Source of the DNA: Aegilops tauschii subsp. strangulata
Lineage: Eukaryota; Streptophyta; Magnoliopsida; Poales; Poaceae
NCBI RefSeq assembly: GCF_002575655.3
Contig: NC_053037.3
Span: 570,068,880 to 570,132,879 of the forward strand
Reading direction: 5' to 3'
Length of the DNA stretch: 64,000 nt
Made by a program: the position numbers and the translations under genes. Of this stretch, positions 21,400 to 32,120 are shown in pieces. How positions within the stretch are numbered: position 1 is the stretch's first letter; every line of letters starts with the position of its first letter. Under the pieces are notes generated by a model. The model saw only the letters and a list, made by a program, of their open reading frames with translations, made no database searches and was not told where the DNA came from.

Positions 21400-23430
21400 T
21401 TCGGAGTGGTGGTCCTCGTGCTTTGGGCACTGTAGTTCCCTTACTAATTGCTCGTGTTTGGGTGCTCTATGGTGGAGACGGTGTTGTGTCAACTGGAACT
21501 GGGTTACTATCTGCTGGGGTTGGGGTTAGAAGGGGTGTAGCTGGTTCTCTGTCCAACTGGGTAGGGGTACAATCTGCGAGAGTCTGGGTTATGTGTGGTG
21601 GGGCTGGTTCTTGGGCACGTACAACCGTGGTTCTATCTGCATCAACTGGTAGCACTATCTTTTCTGAAGACCGTGTTGTTACTCCCTTAGATACTGCCAT
21701 CACCCTCTCCAATTCAAATGGCTGATAAACAAGAAAAGTAATTGAATGTACAGGCATTGTATGATAGACAGGTGCAATGGATAGTGGGGAATAAAAGAGG
21801 GCATGAAATAATTCACATTTATGTTGTCTAACCAAACAGGATAGCATGACACAATTTCACATATATGATGGCTAACCAAACAGGATAGCATGATACAATT
21901 TCACATTATGATGGCTAACTAAAATGATGGAAAGATATAGTTCAAAATATGATGACTATGTAAACAGGATGACATGATATAACTATATAATGTGTTTATT
22001 AAATAGGTTGCATGCCATAATTCACATACATGCCGCCTATGGAAACATGATAGCATGATATAATTCCCGGATAGAATAACATAATTCAAAATATGATGAC
22101 TATAAACACTCAACAGGATGAGATGATATAACTATATGATGTCTTTATTAAATGGGTTGCCATGCCATAATTCAGATAGATGTTGTGTATGTAAACATGA
22201 TGGCATGATATAATTCAAATATATGATTTATATAGTAAGCAAGTAAGCAGATGGCAATCCATATATGATGTAAAAACTAAGCAATGCAAGACAACATGCA
22301 TGACATGGTAATATAACCCTGCCAAGTTTGAGCATAGACCTCAGGGGGGAAATAGGACCGGTCATCAGTCTCTGAATCCTCCTCTGAGGAGCTCTGTGTA
22401 TCCAGCAAGATGTCTGCTTCAGCAGGTAGCATTGTCTGCTCTGAATACCTTGTTTTCAATCCAGATACTTCCATCACCGCTTCAAATGGCTGATGCACAG
22501 GAAGAGTAGTTGAATATACAAACGTTGTCGACAAATGGAACACGTACTACAAAAAAATGATAGCATGCTATAATTCACATACATGATGATTGGCTCAACA
22601 GCATGGCATTGCATAATTCACATATATAATGCCTTTGCAACAAGATAGCATTGCATAATTCACATATATAATGTCTTGCAACAAGATGGCAATGCATAAT
22701 TCACATATATGGTAATTAGACACTAAACAGGTGGCATTCACACAAAGCATGTTTAAACTAATCACATGACATCGCAATGCAAGACACCATACGCACGATA
22801 TGAGCAACATAACCCTACCAAGTTAATTAGAGCATACACCTCGGGGGGAAATAGGACTGGTCATCTGTCTCTGAATCCTCCTCTGAGGAGCTATCCGTAA
22901 CCAACGGGATATGCGCTTCGTCAGATAGCATAGTCTGCTCTGAAGACCTTGTTTTCACTCCAGAAATTTCCATCACCGTGTCAAATGGCTGATGCACACG
23001 AAGAGTAGTTGAATGTACTAACATTGTTGACAAATGTAATACGTAACGAAAAAAAGGATGGCCTGATATAATTCACATATAAGATGACTGTCTAAGCAGG
23101 ATGGCATTGCAAAATTCACATATAAGATGACTGTCTAAGCAGGATGGCATTGCAAAATTCACATATATGATGCCTGGCTAAACAAGATAGCATTGGATAA
23201 TTCACATAAACGATGAATAAACTAAACAGATGGCATTCACACAAAGCATGTCTAAACTAAGCAGTTGACATATTTGATGTATAAAGTAAGCAATGCAAGG
23301 CACCATATGCATGATATAACCAACATCAGCATGCCAAGTTAGAGCGAAGACCTCATGGGGTAAATAGGAGTGGTCTTATGCTTCTGAATCCCCCTCAGAA
23401 CAGTTATCTACCTCTTGATTACGATCCGAA
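21400..23430 (-). pseudogene. Three to four repeated exons of the CACTA gene
   Basis: Related exon-like blocks lie near 21440-21720, 22320-22500, 22840-23000 and (partial) 23350-23420. The motifs are QPFE..VM.VS..KTR.SE and SSSEEDSETDD.SYFPP. Between them are AT-rich spacers with repeated AATTCACATATATGATG and GATGGCATTGCA motifs. The pattern suggests segmental duplication of one exon plus intron. Frames are short, and the gene is probably not intact. Confidence 0.5.
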
Positions 23431-23887
23431 ATGGGTGGAGGGGGGGCTGCCTTTGCGCCTACCATGGAGCGACATCTGCATGAAATTTTATTGCCATGCA
23501 AGGCTCGTCTCTTTTGCTCTACATGTTCAGTTCCATTGTGTACAATAACTGACATGCATAGGAATAAAACATAGTGAGATTATGTAAGGAGTGCATGCAC
23601 GAATCCAGAGTGATGGTAGCAAACTGTGGATAGACCCAAAACCAATGATAGCAGGCAGATAATAGCTTTAGTTAAAAAATACAGATAATGGCTCTTTTAA
23701 TGTTTGTTTGCACCCAACATGAAACTCATAGTAGACACCCGAGATTAACCAGATAGTAGACAGATAGTACTGATTGCTGCCCCAATATGTACCCCGCAAC
23801 CATTTAAAAACTCAAGTTTCAGCATAAGTTTGGACCTGAGTCAGAGTCTAATAGGTGAACACGACGATAAAGTAGCATGTCATCATA

Positions 23888-25680
23888 TTAAGCGATGCAT
23901 AACATAAGCAGACACGGAAGAGTGCGACCTCTCTTGCGGACCCGTGTAGTCCTCAAGGTCATCTGCTCAGTTGATGATGGTAATGCAGTTGTCGTGGCTG
24001 CCGGCGGCGGGGAAGAAGATCTGAGGCGGCAAAAGACAGACTGGAGAGCGGATCCCTGCTGTGGTGAACCCTTCCGTCGTTGGAGCAGCTGAGCTGGGGT
24101 GGAACACAATACCACAGGAGCAGGACAAACCACACAAGGTTTTCTTTGACACATATCTGTAACAGAAGTAATTGTGTAAGGGCTTGTTTGAATTTGAGGA
24201 TTCTAACAATGCAGGGATAGGAAATAGACATGAATAAGATAGGAATGCATGTGCAAAACAGAGAATTTAAAAACACAGGATTTTTGCCAATCTGGGTGTT
24301 TGGTTCACAAGAATTGGAAGATCACAGGATGCAAAGAAGCATGGTGAGATTAAGTCAAACCACAAGAAGTGTACAACCTCTTTGGCGAAGCCATGTCGAT
24401 CTCAGCGTGATTGGGTTGGCCGGTGAGGATGCTCCGGCTGACTTGGCTGTCGGAGGAGGGGAAGAAGATCTTAGGTGTCTGGAGATGGAGCCCGAGGTAC
24501 TGCTCCACTGTGATGGAGGGTTTCGTCGTTGGAGCAGCTCCGGTGAGTTGTACGACGCCGAGGCTGAAGCAGGACAAGAGAGACAACACCTGAGTGGAAT
24601 TCTAATAGCATCTCCAATAGATGACGTAAAATACGTAACCACAAAGTGCTAGATGTATACATCAGCCGCTCATCTCTGAACTTAACTGTCGAAACTAAAT
24701 TTAACTGTCAAAACTGAACCTAACTATCGAAACTGAATTTTGCTGTCGAAACTGAACGCACTAGAGGTGAGGCTACACGTCAGTTGACTGACTTTTTCAT
24801 CTCTGGTCAGTCGATTTTGCAGCCGTTGGATACGAAATCAAGGGCCTGCAGTTCATCTTCAACCTCCACCCCCTGAGCCGCCAGCCACCACCGGCCAAAC
24901 AGCCGCCCCCCGCCACCCTCGGCCGGCGGTACGCCGCTCCGCCCGCCCCGAAAACACTCCCCACTGCAGGTCCGCCGCCGCCCCGGCCATCCCTCTAGCC
25001 CCCCCCCCCCCCCCGTGTCGAGCTTTTTCTCCGGCGATCCCCACGCCACCGCCCCACCACCACCGGCAACCACCGCCCCCACCCTGAACCCTAAGATAGA
25101 TAGTGGGGTACTTCTCCGGCGAGCCCCCCCCACCCCTTGAAAATCGACTGACCCAAAAGTCGATTCAGTCGACTGAAGTGTAGCTAAATCGGAGCAGCAT
25201 CGCAAGCAAGAGCAAGAGCGAGAGCAGCAACGCGAGCAAGAGCAAGAGCAAGAGCAGACCAGGCAGGGGACTGAGAGCAAGAGCAGAGCAGCAGCGCGAG
25301 CAAGAGCTAAAGCAGCAGCAGCTCCTACTGATGTGGACGTCGCCACAGAGGGAGCGACACCATGGAGGAAGTGGCCGGCGACGCCGCGGTGGATGGAGCC
25401 GCGCTGTGTCGGCTCGGGACCGAGCGCCGGCAGCACCCTGAGATCGAATCAAGAAGAAAATGCGGCGATTAGTGTACAACCTCTTTGGTGGTGCCGATTA
25501 GGCCGCAGCTTCATCCGAGGAAACGGTGATCCTGATGCTCTTCCGGTGGTGTAGGTGAAGACGGCGGTGCGGGAATGGAGGTGGCGCGAAATACGAGGGG
25601 AACGTCGGGGCAGCTCCTTGGAGGTGGAGGACGGGGTGGCTGGACTGGCGGGACGACCAGATCGACGACGGATCCTCATC
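23888..25680 (-). pseudogene. Repeated 5' exons of the CACTA gene
   Basis: Three diverged copies of one exon type are seen on the minus strand near 25680-25450, 24640-24355 and 24150-23890. The shared pattern is a Pro/Ser/Arg-rich stretch (RSSSPPP or related), then LR.T..R.RG(C/R)TL at the end. The rightmost copy may carry the start. Between 24780 and 25160 the DNA is GC- and C-rich. 25196-25320 is a GAGCAA-type microsatellite that opens a spurious 209-codon frame. CACTA-3 carries a homologue at 63600-63830. Confidence 0.4.
25196..25320. repeat. GAGCAA/GAGCAG microsatellite
   Basis: Imperfect repeats of GAGCAAGAGC and GAGAGCAGCA. The translated Leu/Ser/Cys-rich product is low-complexity and not taken as a protein. 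Confidence 0.85.
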
Positions 25681-25799
25681 CGGTACGGTGGATGAGGGAC
25701 GTCGAGGTGTTGCCGTGGACGACGTCGTCGGGGAAGAGGCTCCGGCTGGGTGGTGGATAGAGGAGGGTGTGGGGCTTCGCGGGTTTTCCCGGCCTTGGT

Positions 25800-26276
25800 G
25801 TATGAATGGGTGGGTGGATGGGATGTCAGTGGGGAACCATGGCTTAGGGACGCGCTTGTCTGAAATGTTGGGTAAGTTACAAAAGTACCCCCACCGATTT
25901 GAGGCGGTTCTTTCGGTTCAGGGGTATCACGGGCATTTCGCGTGTCGGGATTTCACAACAGGTGGGAGTTTTCGCGCGCGTTGTAATTTTGGAATAGCAA
26001 GGCGCGGGTTGAGATGGAGGGAGTTGTCGGAGCACAACGAGACAAAGATATATCTTAAATATTTCGGGCTAACAAGGCACGGGTTGAAGAGGTGGGAGAT
26101 TCGCAGCACGATAGACAGAGACGCTAGCTTGAAATTTCGGCATAACAAGGCGCGGCTTGAAATTTCGGGAGAACAAGCTTAACGTGTACCCAAAAGAAAA
26201 AAGACAATTTAGACTAGTATGATATACTACGTACAATGTGTTTAACACGCACAACACACACACAGACACCATTTAG
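25800..26276. other. Gene-free CACTA-2 interior
   Basis: Includes short internal repeats: AACAAGGCxCGGxTTGA appears at about 26070 and 26145, with a related AGCAAGGCGCGGGTTGA at 25998. No gene was recognised. Confidence 0.45.
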
Positions 26277-27510
26277 ACTAGTAAGGTACACGTGCATTGC
26301 ACGCATGAGATTTGGCAACCAAATTATGAATAAATACTACATTATAGCATGTAAGCTTTGAGTCATATATGCATGATGTAGATGTTCGTTTAATTCTTAT
26401 AGTTCATTTCATTCAAAATCATCTAGTTTTTATAAGAAAGCTAATCTATTTTAAGATTCATGGAATTGTGCATTGTAAGGCATAAAGTAAAAACAAATCA
26501 TGTAGAAAAACATTTGGGCAATTCTGATACGGAAGATTCTAGAACAAAGAAGAAGTGCTTGTGTTTTGAGGTTTGTGCATTATGCTTAAGTTCAACCATA
26601 GAGTCTTCTAGATTGTACATGTGGCAAAATCTGGTGGAATCTAGATGATATCCAACGACCAGTAGTGCTCAAATTGGCCAGCTCTGCACCATCGGATTGG
26701 CCTCATCCAACGACCATCTTTCAAAGTTAAAGTTATTCGCACACTATATAAAAAATATAAAATATAAAATATCATATATATATATATATATATATATGGG
26801 TATAGATATAGATATGTGATGCGAAAGCCACCCATCATCTCCAATTAGAATAGTGTGTCCATGCACGGATGCAATGTGGCCAATCGATGTCTGCCATCGG
26901 TATCTCAAATTCAAACCAGTCTGACCTTGTTCAATGTGTATACATTACAACATGCTCATTTCCAAACCACACCGCGCAGATCTCCGTTATATTCATGCAT
27001 GCATGGGTTTCAAAAATCATGATCTCTTATTCAAATATTTGAATTCAACTTTACATTGATTATGACCTCACCTAGTCTTTTACACCCACACATTGGTCTT
27101 CTCTTTATAATTGTGCCACTAACTTTCTCTCGTACATGCATGCACACACACTACCAGTCGGCATTATCCATCGCACACATGCAATCCTTTTCTTCAGGTC
27201 AGTCTCCCATGAAGGTACACACACACATCCCCCTCTCCATCATATCGGGCATTCTTTATCTCTCATGTGCATGCGCAACGATCGATGTTCTATGTGTGTG
27301 TGTATATAGCTAGGTCTTTCATAGTTTTCCACATAAACCGATCAATCTATATATCTAGTCAGGTCTCATCCTCTTTCCCACGTCAACATCGATCAATCTA
27401 TACCTCTCTATGTAGGATTACATATATAGCTAATACACCCACATTAATTATATATCCAACGCCCCCCTCTCATCATCCATGCCTTCCGCTTCATCTCTCA
27501 GACGCGCGCA

Positions 27511-27701
27511 CAATGGCGAAGACAGGGGGCAGCCAGGGCCCTGCCCCCCCTAACATCACTATATATCGAGGCTAATATGAATGTGATCATTAGACAATTG
27601 CTGGTAAAAATGGTTTAAGTTGATGAATTGGCCCTCCTCGTAAAGGATTAGCAATGCTTGCCCCCCTAGCTCATGGGACATTTTTCATGGCTCCGCCACT
27701 G
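27511..27701. mobile_element. 191-bp MITE with CARTGGCG ends
   Basis: It begins CAATGGCGAAG and ends CTCCGCCACTG, inverted relatives. CGCGCA flanks both sides (27505-27510 and 27702-27707). A run of G/C tracts (CAGGGGGCAG, CTGCCCCCCC) follows the left end. The CAGTGGCGGAG terminus is common among small grass elements. Superfamily not assigned. Confidence 0.65.
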
Positions 27702-28017
27702 CGCGCAACAGCGCACGTTCTCGCCCCCTCTCTCTAAATATCGATCACACAGTTGTGCACTCCTTCATAGTCTCCCTCCACTCGGCCCCTCGCACCATCT
27801 TCTAGCCCCCAACCAGATTTTGTCACATGTACAATCTAGCAGACTCCTTGGTTGAACTTAAGCATAATGCACAAATCTCAAAACAACAGTGGTTCTCCTT
27901 TGTTCTAGAATCTTCCGTATCATAACTGCCCAAACTTTTTTTCTAGTTGAATTGCCATTATTTGTTTTTACTTTATGCTTTACAACGCACAATTCCATGA
28001 ATCATAAACTAGATTAA

Positions 28018-28320
28018 GGGCTTCTTTGGTTCAAAGGATTCTCGAAGGAATTTTGGAGGATTCTAATCCTTAGGAATTTTTCCTATCTTGGTTGTTTGAT
28101 TCGTAGGATTGTAAACCATAGGAATTTTTCCATATGATTCATTTGCACTAGATTTCATAGGAAACATCCCATCCACTCAAACCTCTTTGAAAGAATTCTG
28201 CGTTTTTTCTATGCACAATCAAACACTCGTACCATCATGTAGGATTCAAGACGACATTCCACTCTAATCCCATGTTCTTCCTATTCCCGCGTTTTGGTAT
28301 CCTACGAATCAAAGAGGCCC
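28018..28320. mobile_element. 303-bp MITE with GGGC(C/T)TCTTTG ends
   Basis: It begins GGGCTTCTTTGGTTC and ends GAATCAAAGAGGCCC. AGGATT and AGGAATTTTT motifs recur inside. It interrupts the right arm of the long-inverted-repeat element, as the left arm lacks it. Target duplication unclear (TAA against TAG). Confidence 0.7.
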
Positions 28321-28489
28321 TAGGTTTTTTATAAAAACTAATTGATTTTGAATGAGATGAACTATAAGAATTAAACAAAGGTCTACATCAGGCATATATG
28401 ACTTAGAGCTTACATGCTACAGTGTGGTATTTATTCATAATTTGGTTGCAAAATCTGATGCGTGCAATGCACGTGTACCTTACTAGTAC

Positions 28490-29202
28490 TTCGAGTATGT
28501 GCAAAAAACAATGGCACGCTACACAGTGTCTCTCTTACAGTTCATGAAGCCACGTGGCACATGTGGAGGCGTCGTCGTGACATCCTTGTGTGGATTGATC
28601 ACAGTGACGTGCTGCTGGTTCCAGAAGAATGTACTCGTCCTCCCTGAGCCGCACTGGCAGTACATGCATGAAGCGAAGATGTGCACACACGCCACGCACG
28701 CACTCATTCCCTTGCACGCACACGCGGGTACACGGGTGGACGCAATTTTGTACCAAGATCCACCCCATGTGATAATTTGACGCGTGTAAAGTCCTTCACT
28801 TCATTTATGGTCAATTAATACAGCGCATGCAAATTGAGTGGACGTGAGGGCGGAAGAAATACATTACTACTCCACTGCGCGCATGCGAGTAGTTAAATCA
28901 TGGGTTGCTAGTAGTACTTCCATTGGTCTCCTTTGTATTTTGTGCCAATTTCCGACAGTAACATAATATTTACGCATCTGAGCAGTGTAGTCTACTTGAA
29001 ATTTATGTTCCACTAAACTCATCGGGGGCCGTTTCGGACCTCGAAACCAAAAACCATCAATTAATCTTTACCTTGTTCCCATCACATTCGAAAGTACTAG
29101 TGCTACAATTAAGTGCAAGCCTACTCACACCTACCAGTACGCACCAAACCTGAACGTGTTCCCACTATGCAGGTTTTAGTACTAGTGCTAGTACTTATAG
29201 GT
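28490..29202. other. Upstream region of coiled-coil pseudogene A
   Basis: No convincing gene. It contains CACACA- and ACGTG-rich stretches. From about 29030 it is alignable with 31240 onward (CGAAACxAxAAxC, then TATCACATTC), showing that the duplication of the coiled-coil genes includes the promoter. Confidence 0.5.
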
Positions 29203-29210
29203 TATAAAAA
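29203..29210 (+). promoter_or_regulatory. TATA box of coiled-coil pseudogene A
   Basis: TATAAAAA lies 71 bp before the ATG at 29281. The related pseudogene B has TATAAAT 74-80 bp before its ATG, so the promoter spacing is conserved. Confidence 0.5.
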
Positions 29211-29280
29211 GGGGAACTACCTAACCGAAAATTACTCTACCTTCCTCCTCATAAGTCCTCCTTCTTCTCCCGTCCTTGCC

Positions 29281-29996
29281 ATGGCCGGTGTGCAGAGCTC
29301 TAGGTCGAGAACTACTCGTAACAAGGGAGGGGCAACCAAGGCTGCGGAAAAAAAGAGAGGGCTCACCGCCACGCAGAGACCTCGAAAGATCTCTCACGGG
29401 AGCTCCCTAGACGTGGAGGCGAACATGCCGAGCTGGCGGCGCTGGAGTCGTTATCCCTCGACGGCATGCCCGATCAGCTCAATAAGCACCTCAATAAGCA
29501 GAAGGAGTTCATCCACGGCTTGGTGGAGCTGCTGAAGGAGAGCCTCGACGACATGCCCGCTGAGCTCAATGAGCAGGGGGAGTTGACCGCCGGCTTGGTG
29601 ATGCTGCTGAAGAAGAGCATTGCCTTGGAGAAGAAGGCCACTGGCTAAATCCTGCAACTTCAGGAGGACAAGGCGAAGCTCTGCCACGAGCTCGACCTGC
29701 TGAAGGAGGAGAACGTCGGCTGGAAGAAGCTGCATGAGAATAGTAGTTCCTTGATGAAGATGTTGCAGGCCCTCGTCATGGAACAGAAGGAGGAGTTGGC
29801 AAAGCTTCGCATCGAGCACCCGGCTGCTATGAAGGTACGTAATGCGGGCGTGGAACAGATGATGAAGGCTCGCATCGAGAAATCCTGCGTCATGGACACA
29901 ATGATGAAGATGGTGGAGGAGACGCGCAAGGAGATGGAGGTCGTGGAGGCGATGAAGAAGCAGTTACGACTCCGCGGCCAGCAACCCTTCATGTAG
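29281..29996 (+). pseudogene. Coiled-coil protein pseudogene A
   Basis: The start MAGVQSSRSRTTRNKGG leads into a basic N-terminus. A frameshift near 29390-29420 moves to the frame EHAELAALESLSLDG, which contains two related blocks (KHLNKQKEFIHGLVELLKES and NEQGELTAGLVMLLKKS). A TAA at 29646-29648 interrupts this frame. It then continues LQLQEDKAKLCHELDLLKEE and ends KQLRLRGQQPFM at 29996. Heptad-like Leu spacing predicts a long coiled coil. No named family was recognised. The related copy at 31467 shares the ERDLL..AG and LRIEH region. Probably a dead copy of a grass gene family carried by CACTA-2. Confidence 0.6.
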
Positions 29997-31386
29997 TGAG
30001 AGCAGCGCCCCAGACTTGTGTGTGCGTCTTCCTTCTTTTTTTGGGGTGATAATCCTCCTTCTTCTTTTGCTCCTGTGTTTCTTATTTTGCTTCGGGTGTT
30101 TTGCCACACGTGTCACCTTCTCTGCGAGGCATGAATAGAACAATGCTAAAAATGAGATGACTAGCAAATTAGATCATTCTTTATCGCCAATAGAACAATG
30201 GCTCTTGCTAGTAATATATAATAAGAGTAGAGAGTAGAGGATATGGCACTGGGCTGCCGTGTTTCGTGCTCCTCCGTCATACTCCAGTGGAAAACTTGAG
30301 TATACCGCACGGTTCTTTGCTCCTCCTCAGGTCGTCGGCACATTTATACGAGCAGTCAAATCACAAGGCCCCGCCTTCCAGCAGTAATGAGCCATCAAAT
30401 CACAAAGGCCCTCGCCTCTCGTGAAAAGGACCAAGCTAGACTGCCCCGCCCTCTAGTCTTTTAAAACATGTATACATTTGTACAGTAGTAGTATCGATGG
30501 ATTGCGCCATGGAGCAAAACTAACAAGATGTAATTAAAGAAAAAAGGTGGTACATATAGAGAGCGCTCGTTGCCAAATTATGCATATACTATATGACACT
30601 ACCCACTATGAAGGTACTAGTAACATAGACTAGTAATTAATCTATGCTACTCTCCACTATGACCAGCGAAAGTCGAGGCGCGGATACCAACGAGGGCCTG
30701 GTTGTGTCTATACTTGGACAACTCACCCGACTGCATGCGCACCAGGCAGACGAAGCTCGTGTCGTGTTGGTGCCGTGTGCGGCCCGCACATTAACCAAAA
30801 CCTCGCGCCTCCATCTTAGCCACCGCGTTTTAAACTTCTCAATCTCAAGGCCAAGGAGCAACGTGAAACCTATGATAGAGCCAATCGGATGGTTGAGAAC
30901 ACTACAATTCGTAGCTATAGATGCGTGTGTGAAAGAGGACGAGTGCGTGCGTGCACCTCTTCTCAGAGTACAAGTGTATGTGGGTGGCATCGACCTAGGG
31001 AGCAGTAATGGTGCATGCGAGAAGTCCCGAGAGATAGGTGTAATGCGTCTGAAAAAAAGACTAGTCTATAGCTCGCCACGAGGCTATTCCTGTCGAACGC
31101 CAAGCGTAAGATATGTATCCGACGGTGCCAGTTTTTGCACGTACACAACAGTAGAAAAAGAACTAGTACCATGGCATATGCTACACCACAGCCGAGAAAA
31201 CGTGCCGACGTTACGCCATCCGGGAATAGTGCCGCACTTCGAAACTAGAACCGTCAATAAATTTTGAGCGCGTCTTATCACATTCCAAATTACTACTACT
31301 ACCACGCTATATTTAATTGCAAACCTGTTCACACCGATCACAACATAAACGGTTTCCCACTTAGGAGCGTACTAGTACTACTCGGT
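29997..31386. other. Spacer between the two coiled-coil pseudogenes
   Basis: It holds the 3' end of A and the promoter region of B. The block 30340-30530 (GTCAAATCACAAGGCCCC, CTGCCCCGCC, GCGCCATGGAGCAAA) recurs in diverged form at 35900-36130. A plus-strand 207-codon frame (30644-31267) lacks any recognisable feature and is not called. Confidence 0.5.
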
Positions 31387-31393
31387 TATAAAT
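31387..31393 (+). promoter_or_regulatory. TATA box of coiled-coil pseudogene B
   Basis: TATAAAT, 74-80 bp before the ATG at 31467, matches the spacing seen in pseudogene A. Confidence 0.45.
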
Positions 31394-31466
31394 ACTACTA
31401 TGCTAAGATGACTGCACATTCCTCCTCAACTCCTCATCCACAAAAAACAATCAAGTCAATCAAGCC

Positions 31467-32120
31467 ATGGCCAGCGTGAGTTCTGGGTCGAGAGATTTCC
31501 ACCAGGGAGAGGTGAGCATGGAAGAGGAAGCACGAGAGATGTCCTGCTCGCCGCGAAAGCAGCCGACATGTCCAGCCGCGCAGCAGTAGCAGCACAGAGG
31601 TCCCGCCACGCCGCTGAAGCAGCACGGAGGTCCCGCCACACCGTCGACATAGCAGACTGGTCCGGCCACGCCGCGGAAGCAGCAGAGATGTCCCGCCGCG
31701 CCGCCGAAGCAGCACGGAGGTCCCGCCGTGCCGCGGCGGCCTGGGAAAATTTCTCGCGAGCAGGCGAGGACTCTTACAGGCGCATGCGTGCGATGTCCCA
31801 TAGCCAGATGGATCAGATCTCCGGCTGGGCGAGTGCAGGACGAGGCTACCGGCGTCATCCGGCAACTAGGGGAGGGCAATGCGAAGCTCCGGGGTGAGCG
31901 CGACCTGCTAAGGGCGAAGATCGCCGGAAGGGCGAAGCAGGCGGAGGAGACCGCTGCCTTGTTGCAGAGGACGGGCGTCATCGTCAAGAAACTTATGGAC
32001 GAGAATGCCATGCTCCGCATCGAGCACAACAGGTTGGTGGAGGAATCCGTGGATGCTGCCAAGCAGCGTATTAAGGACATGAAACTGATGAAAGAGATCA
32101 TCGCCCGCCACGAGAACTAG
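31467..32120 (+). pseudogene. Coiled-coil protein pseudogene B with 33-bp repeats
   Basis: It starts MASVSSGSRDFHQGE. The first frame stops at 31587-31589. The second frame (from 31568) carries about five copies of an 11-residue Ala/Arg repeat (AAEAARRSRHA type), encoded by a 33-bp tandem repeat at 31585-31745. The third frame (from about 31728) gives the coiled-coil end: GEGNAKLRGERDLLRAKIAG, ENAMLRIEHNRLVEES, KEIIARHEN. At least two frameshifts are needed to join these. Family unknown; a paralogue of pseudogene A. Confidence 0.6.

Larger units (their letters stand above)
26277..28487. mobile_element. Long-inverted-repeat (foldback-like) element, about 2.2 kb
   Basis: The left arm (26277-26645) and right arm (27811-28487) are inverted copies of about 370 bp, starting ACTAGTAAGGTACACGTGCA on each end. 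The right arm is lengthened by a 303-bp insertion (28018-28320). The loop of about 1.2 kb has no recognised gene and carries a TA microsatellite (26771-26799) and a 191-bp element. No clear target duplication was found. The long arms suggest a Mutator- or foldback-type non-autonomous element. Confidence 0.72.

Noticed and set aside
24807..25436. 209-codon minus-strand frame rich in Leu, Ser and Cys
   Set aside because: Product of the GAGCAA microsatellite and GC-rich tracts. Low complexity throughout.
30644..31267. 207-codon plus-strand frame between the coiled-coil pseudogenes
   Set aside because: It covers the promoter region conserved between the two copies and has no recognisable feature.
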